A model generated the notes under the pieces. The model did not search any database. It saw only the letters and a list, made by a program, of their open reading frames with translations, and was not told the origin of the DNA. Shown here piece by piece: positions 60,337-64,000 of a stretch of DNA of 64,000 nucleotides. Every line of letters starts with the position of its first letter. Positions within the stretch are counted from its first letter, which is position 1. A program made the translations under genes and the position numbers. Location of the stretch: the NCBI GenBank assembly GCA_928721565.1, contig OV788638.1, positions 868,001-932,000 of the forward strand. The letters are read 5' to 3'. This DNA is from an uncultured Clostridia bacterium. GTDB taxonomy: Bacteria > Bacillota > Clostridia > TANB77 > CAG-508.

Positions 60337-61629
60337 ATGAAAAAATTTTTATCAAATTACAAATCAACGATAATTCTTTTAGTTGCTATTATCGTTGGTG
60401 CAATCGTAGGAATTATATTCCAAGAAAAAGCAACTATATTGCAACCTTTAGGAAATATATTTTTAAATCTATTATTAGTTATCATTGTACCACTTATTTT
60501 TTTAACTATAACAACATCAATTGCAAAAATGGAAAACCCAAAAAGACTTGGAAAAATTATGATTACAATTATCGCTGTATTTGCAGTAACATCACTGATA
60601 GCTGTATTAGTTGGTTTTGCTAGTACATATTTTGTAAAATTAGTTGATTCAGAGGATGGAGAGAAAATAAAAATATCTTTAGAAGATTCAACTGATACCA
60701 GTGCAGCAGATGAAGAAGATGTAACAATTGCTGACAGAACAGTTCAATTATTGACTGTAAATGATTTTAGCAAATTATTATCAAAAGAAAATATAATAGC
60801 AATTTTAGTTGCTTCAATAATTTGCGGAATAGCGATAAGAATGTCTGGAGAGAGTGGAAAAAACTTATTAAATTTATTAATATCTGCAAATTCAGTAATA
60901 CAGAACGTTGTAAAAATAATAATGTATTATGCACCAATAGGGTTAGGATGTTATTTTGCAGCATTAATAGGAACATTTGGAGCGTCAATTGCAGTTGGGT
61001 ATTTAAAAACATTTGTGGTATATACAATTGTGGCAGTAGCATTTTATTTTATATTTTATACAATGTATGCTTTTATAGCTGGAGGAAAAATAGGTGTAAA
61101 GGCATTTTGGAAAAATGCAGTACCATCAACTTTAACATCTCTTGCAACATGTTCAAGTGCAGCATGTATTCCTGTAAATGTAGAATGTGCTAAAAAAATG
61201 GGAGTACCAGATGATATTGCAGAAACGACAATACCAATGGGAACAAGCTTCCATAAAGATGGATCAATGATAGGATCAGTATTTAAAATTATGTTTTTAG
61301 TTTGTCTATTTGGAACAGTAATAAATACACCTGCCGGAGTATTACAGGTTTTAGGAGTTGCAATACTTGCAAACTTATTAATTACAGGAGTTCCAATAGG
61401 TGGAGGAACAATTTCAGAAATGTTAATTATAACAATGATGGGATTTCCAGTTGCAGCATTACCAATACTTACAATGGTAGCAACTATAATAGACGCACCT
61501 GCAACAATGCTTAATGTTGTGGGAGATACAGTTTCATCAATGATGGTAACTAGAATCGTTGATGGAAAAGAGTGGATTAAAGGTAGCAATAAAGAAACAA
61601 ATGAAATTAAAGAAAAAGTAAATATATAG
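60337..61629 (+). CDS. Dicarboxylate/amino acid:cation symporter (DAACS family)
   Basis: 430 residues, about eight TM helices and two re-entrant loops. Motifs: GNIFLNLLLVIIVPLIFLTIT near the start, TLTSLATCSSAACIPV (HP1 Ser-rich loop), ETTIPMGTSFHKDGSMIGS (substrate/Na+ region), and a C-terminal TMVATIIDAPATMLNVVGDTVSSMMV corresponding to the substrate-binding TM8. Imports glutamate, aspartate, serine or dicarboxylates with Na+ or H+. An acidic loop (about 105-130) interrupts the N-terminal half. RBS GAGAGAGGTAG; monocistronic. Confidence 0.92.
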   Translation: MKKFLSNYKSTIILLVAIIVGAIVGIIFQEKATILQPLGNIFLNLLLVIIVPLIFLTITTSIAKMENPKRLGKIMITIIAVFAVTSLIAVLVGFASTYFVKLVDSEDGEKIKISLEDSTDTSAADEEDVTIADRTVQLLTVNDFSKLLSKENIIAILVASIICGIAIRMSGESGKNLLNLLISANSVIQNVVKIIMYYAPIGLGCYFAALIGTFGASIAVGYLKTFVVYTIVAVAFYFIFYTMYAFIAGGKIGVKAFWKNAVPSTLTSLATCSSAACIPVNVECAKKMGVPDDIAETTIPMGTSFHKDGSMIGSVFKIMFLVCLFGTVINTPAGVLQVLGVAILANLLITGVPIGGGTISEMLIITMMGFPVAALPILTMVATIIDAPATMLNVVGDTVSSMMVTRIVDGKEWIKGSNKETNEIKEKVNI

Positions 61630-61653
61630 ATATAAAATAATTATAAAGGATGC

Positions 61654-61709
61654 AAATAAATACCTCTAGTGTTAGAATAAAACTAAGACTAGAGGTTTAT
61701 TTATTTTTT
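61654..61709. terminator. Bidirectional terminator between symporter and ytxC
   Basis: AAATAAATACCTCTAGT ... ACTAGAGGTTTATTTATT long stem, T-rich on both strands. Confidence 0.85.
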
Positions 61710-62554
61710 ATATTAATTTTTTTATACATATTGCAAATATTGCAATCATAGCAAATGTCAATACGATTTTCAAAAATAAGTTGTAAAGTATTTAAAAATT
61801 CAGAATTACCAGAAGTAGAAATAATGTGCAAATGAATTTTCTTTGGTAATAGAGTTAACAAAGTATTTAAGATATAGTCATTAGTTGAGAAAGATACATC
61901 TGATAAATATTTTGCTTTTAAAGAGTTTTTATCTATTGATATTTTTCTCATAGTATCATCTAATAGCATGATTTGATTTTCAAAAGATATAACATGAATT
62001 ATTGTATCAGATGGCGGTTGTGAATTTATATATAATCGTAAAAGTGATACAAATTCTAAATATTCTCTTTCTATAATAAATTCATTAACAGATAAATCTA
62101 CTAAATCTTCAATTAATTTTCTGTATTTATTAAGTCTAAAATTTATAAAACCAGATAATACTATGGAATTGTGAGTTGATATATATTCATAAAAAATATC
62201 AAATAATAAAAGCTGTCGATTTGGAAAAGAAAACTCAGTAGAATCGCATAAATTTTCTTCACATAAGTTTAATATAGTACTAAATTCAGATTCTTCAAAA
62301 TAAAAATAATTTGAATGCAATATTTGCTTTATTATATCTGTTTCGAAATAATCTATTACTAAATAAGATAAAATTGTTGCAAGTTTTGTATAAAAAAGTT
62401 CTTTGTCTATTCCTGTATAATGTATTATTATGTTTTTGTAGTGTTTGAATTGCTTTTGGGAATAAAATGTATTTAACATATTAAAACTTGAAAATTCATT
62501 TTGTAAATATTCTAATATATTTTTATTGTTTGTTTTTATACATAGTGAACTCAT
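61697..62554 (-). CDS. ytxC: YtxC-like sporulation protein
   Basis: 285 residues, helical, soluble. The central FINFRLNKYRKLIEDLVDLSVNEFIIEREYLEFVSLLRLYINSQPPSDTIIHVI (about 140-190) matches the conserved part of the YtxC family, a clostridial/bacillar protein listed as sporulation-related; its biochemical role is unknown. The C-terminus has CYDCNICNMYKK with three Cys. RBS GAAGGAGCTATT on the minus strand. Shares a 221-bp divergent region with the toxin-antitoxin pair, which contains a TGTCGAA Spo0A-like box. Confidence 0.75.
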   Translation of the reverse strand: MSSLCIKTNNKNILEYLQNEFSSFNMLNTFYSQKQFKHYKNIIIHYTGIDKELFYTKLATILSYLVIDYFETDIIKQILHSNYFYFEESEFSTILNLCEENLCDSTEFSFPNRQLLLFDIFYEYISTHNSIVLSGFINFRLNKYRKLIEDLVDLSVNEFIIEREYLEFVSLLRLYINSQPPSDTIIHVISFENQIMLLDDTMRKISIDKNSLKAKYLSDVSFSTNDYILNTLLTLLPKKIHLHIISTSGNSEFLNTLQLIFENRIDICYDCNICNMYKKINIKNK

Positions 62555-62726
62555 AAATAGCTCCTTCTTTGTTTTGTATAGTATTTGCTAAATTTAGAAT
62601 TCTATACAATGTTAGAATATAATATTCTTAAAAATAAAAAAATGAAACTTGTTTATAATATAAATGACTAATAATAAATTTGTAGAAAAGTGTCGAAAAG
62701 AACTAAAATAAATCAATGTGAAAATA

Positions 62727-62755
62727 TTGACATATCACTAACTGTAGTATAAAAT
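62727..62755 (+). promoter_or_regulatory. Promoter of the toxin-antitoxin pair
   Basis: TTGACA (62727-62732), 17-bp spacer, TAAAAT (62750-62755). ACTA-ACTG-TAGT in the spacer could be a small operator dyad. TGTCGAA lies upstream at 62691-62697. Confidence 0.65.
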
Positions 62756-62775
62756 TGTTATAAGGTGGTGAAAAA

Positions 62776-62934
62776 ATGTTAAAATTAAATTCGTTTAATA
62801 GTATAGTTACTACAAAAAAACTTAAAAAGGCTATTTCTAATGCAGAAGAAGATATAAAAAATAAAAAAGAAGGAACTTGGGAGGAGTTGATATCAGAATT
62901 TGAACAAGAATACGGAATACAATTACAACGTTAA
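62776..62934 (+). CDS. Putative type II antitoxin
   Basis: 52 residues from ATG 62776, 5 bases after AAGGTGGTG. Sequence MLKLNSFNSIVTTKKLKKAI, then Lys/Glu-rich helix and EELISEFEQEYGI at the end. Size, charge, helical nature and overlap with a RelE/ParE-type reading frame support an antitoxin. No defined DNA-binding fold is obvious. Its end overlaps the toxin start by 35 bp. Confidence 0.65.
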   Translation: MLKLNSFNSIVTTKKLKKAISNAEEDIKNKKEGTWEELISEFEQEYGIQLQR

Positions 62935-63225
62935 ACAAGCAGAAGCATTTAAAAGGAAATTACGAAATATTTATGAGTATATATGCTACGAACTGGAAGA
63001 ACCCAATATTGCAATAAAGCTAATTAATTTAATAACTGAAAAGATAAATACTATAAAGCAGTTTCCGTTGGCGTTTGAAAAACTATTTTAAAAAAAAATT
63101 TAGAATATCGAAAATTTGTAGTCAAAAATTATGTTATAATCTATAGAGTTGATTTAGAAAATCGAGAAGTTTATATTTTAAATATTTATAATCAAAGAAA
63201 AAATAAAAGAAAATTATTTCAATAA
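62900..63225 (+). pseudogene. RelE/ParE family toxin, frameshifted
   Basis: The first part (TTG 62900 to TAA 63091) reads AEAFKRKLRNIYEYICYELEEPNIAIKLINLITEKINTIKQFP, the N-terminal helices of a RelE/ParE toxin. A stop follows just before a run of nine A. In the next frame, from about 63091 to TAA 63225, NLEYRKFVVKNYVIIYRVDLENREVYILNIYNQRKN supplies the C-terminal strands with catalytic-type Arg/Tyr residues. One base lost near 63086-63098 would explain it. Either a recent loss of the toxin or a homopolymer error. Confidence 0.8.
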
Positions 63226-63245
63226 TAATTTTCTTTTATTTTTTG
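63205..63245. terminator. Terminator after the toxin gene
   Basis: AAAAGAAAATTATT-TCAAT-AATAATTTTCTTTT perfect 14-bp stem, then ATTTTTT on the plus strand; may also serve the convergent GH57 gene. Confidence 0.8.
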
Positions 63246-63253
63246 TACATATT

Positions 63254-64000
63254 TTATAATTTGTGATAAATATTATAATCAATATCAGGAAAAACACAAT
63301 CTTTAATTTGAATATCATTTAAGAAATCTTTATCAATTTTATTTTTCTTAATTTGATAATACAATTTTGTAAAACGGCCAATGTAAGTTTGAATACGTTT
63401 TTTTGCATAATCAACCATAGTACCATTAGTAATAATAAATAACCAACAACTAGTTTGAGCTAAAAGCAATTCACGAGCTGCCTGATTAAGAGCTTCTTTA
63501 ACAATTCCATCTTCAAGATTAGGATATGTAGTTGCAAGTTCAATCATCCTATCAGCAGCTTTATGTAAGTGACGATGAACATAATCATTAGTAGGATTTA
63601 ACCACACACCACTATAACCATTAGCACCCCAACTTGAACGACAAGGTGTACTAACTTGAATTTCTGGATATTTATCAATGTATTCAGAAGGAGTAATTAA
63701 TTCGAAATTGCACTCATCATAATAAATCTTTTTAAATAAGATGTATAACCAATAAGGACCTTCATACCACCAATGTCCATATAACTCAGCATCATAAGGA
63801 CATAAAATAATTGGCGGTTTGTCCATATAATCTGCAACATTGTTAATCTGGTCTGTACGAGAATTCATAAAATGACCAGCTTGTCTTTCGGCAGAATCAT
63901 GAGCCCATTGAACATCATAATAATCTTTTTGCTCTGTTTTACCTGTGATTCTATAATATTTAATTCCTGTATGGACACGAACACCATTGTGGGCAATATA
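63254..64000 (-). CDS. GH57 1,4-alpha-glucan branching enzyme (partial, 5' end outside window)
   Basis: 248 residues in an open frame from the window edge (codon at 64000) to TAA at 63254. CPYDAELYGHWWYEGPYWLY contains the catalytic Asp motif of GH57 branching enzymes with the conserved HWWxEGP. It is followed by TPSEYI, the SSWGANGYSGVWLNP loop and the DUF1957 C-terminal helical domain (RELLLAQTSCWLFIITNGTMVDYAKKR). An internal ATG at 63868 is not the true start. It forms alpha-1,6 branches in glycogen, completing the debranching and phosphorylase activities found upstream. Confidence 0.88.
   Translation of the reverse strand, partial: YIAHNGVRVHTGIKYYRITGKTEQKDYYDVQWAHDSAERQAGHFMNSRTDQINNVADYMDKPPIILCPYDAELYGHWWYEGPYWLYILFKKIYYDECNFELITPSEYIDKYPEIQVSTPCRSSWGANGYSGVWLNPTNDYVHRHLHKAADRMIELATTYPNLEDGIVKEALNQAARELLLAQTSCWLFIITNGTMVDYAKKRIQTYIGRFTKLYYQIKKNKIDKDFLNDIQIKDCVFPDIDYNIYHKL

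Noticed and set aside
62900..63091. Complete 63-residue toxin
   Set aside because: It lacks the C-terminal strands, which are present in the next frame; the gene is broken rather than naturally short.

Overview
The window is very AT-rich, with compact operons, Shine-Dalgarno sites of the AAGGAGG type before nearly every gene, many TTGACA or TTGCAA -35 boxes spaced 17 bp from TATAAT-like -10 boxes, a T-box leader, and ribosomal-protein leaders. It also carries a scattered set of endospore genes: gerW/ytfJ, ylbJ, sspH, a 24-codon spoVM, sleB, ytxC and a SpoVB/MurJ-type flippase. Together these point to a spore-forming, low-GC Clostridia-type Firmicute. The species cannot be named from the sequence. 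Stops are almost all TAA or TAG. No phage, CRISPR array, rRNA or complete insertion sequence was seen.

Layout. 1-5.6 kb: the end of uvrB, a DUF975 protein, rplU-rpmA with an L21 leader, recN, a DUF1540 protein, fba and smpB. 5.6-6.1 kb: a gene-free stretch filled by a long fold-back element. 6.1-15.5 kb: recX-scpA-DUF2953-gerW, a GT39-like glycosyltransferase, rpmE, a VanW-domain protein, ylbJ, a YgjP-like metalloprotease, tRNA-Gln and a C39-like peptidase. 15.6-28.1 kb: two identical tRNA-Gly genes, rpsF-ssb-rpsR, sspH, a T-box leader with DUF1653 and a twice-frameshifted ileS, a heptad-repeat protein, queA-tgt with three envelope genes, and rplM-rpsI. 28.3-36.2 kb: a flippase, hup, spoVM, clpC, a CDF transporter and nfeD-stomatin. 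36.3-47.1 kb: murB-yvcK-like, glycogen debranching enzyme, holA, a class A PBP and alpha-glucan phosphorylase. 47.2-56.5 kb: a surface cassette of sortase substrate, sortase and a 2549-residue repeat/CnaB/vWA adhesin. 56.6-64 kb: tmcAL, rnhA, sleB, thioredoxin plus an FTR-like protein, a dicarboxylate symporter, ytxC, a toxin-antitoxin pair with a broken toxin, and the 3' part of a GH57 branching enzyme.

How the parts connect. The glycogen genes (debranching enzyme, GT35 phosphorylase, GH57 branching enzyme) together suggest storage-glucan turnover, although they are not one operon. queA and tgt form the queuosine pair. The envelope genes (PBP, murB, flippase, VanW, sortase cassette, small signal-peptide/Asn-Thr-rich/TM proteins) share an unusual taste for Asn/Thr/Ser linkers.

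Most notable points: ileS is interrupted by two +1 shifts, both placeable at the same AAA-CTT-A sequence. The sortase lies just after a protein ending in an LPITYD-type sorting signal, while the giant adhesin downstream has no sorting signal. L27 has no N-terminal extension and no prp gene sits beside it. The YvcK homologue has lost its usual ligand-binding motifs. There are two unrelated fold-back elements, a shared GGGACCGGTTCTT hairpin repeat (one copy inside a coding region), and a perfect promoter that runs straight into a terminator. All coordinates and structures were read by eye; no search, folding or alignment program was run.
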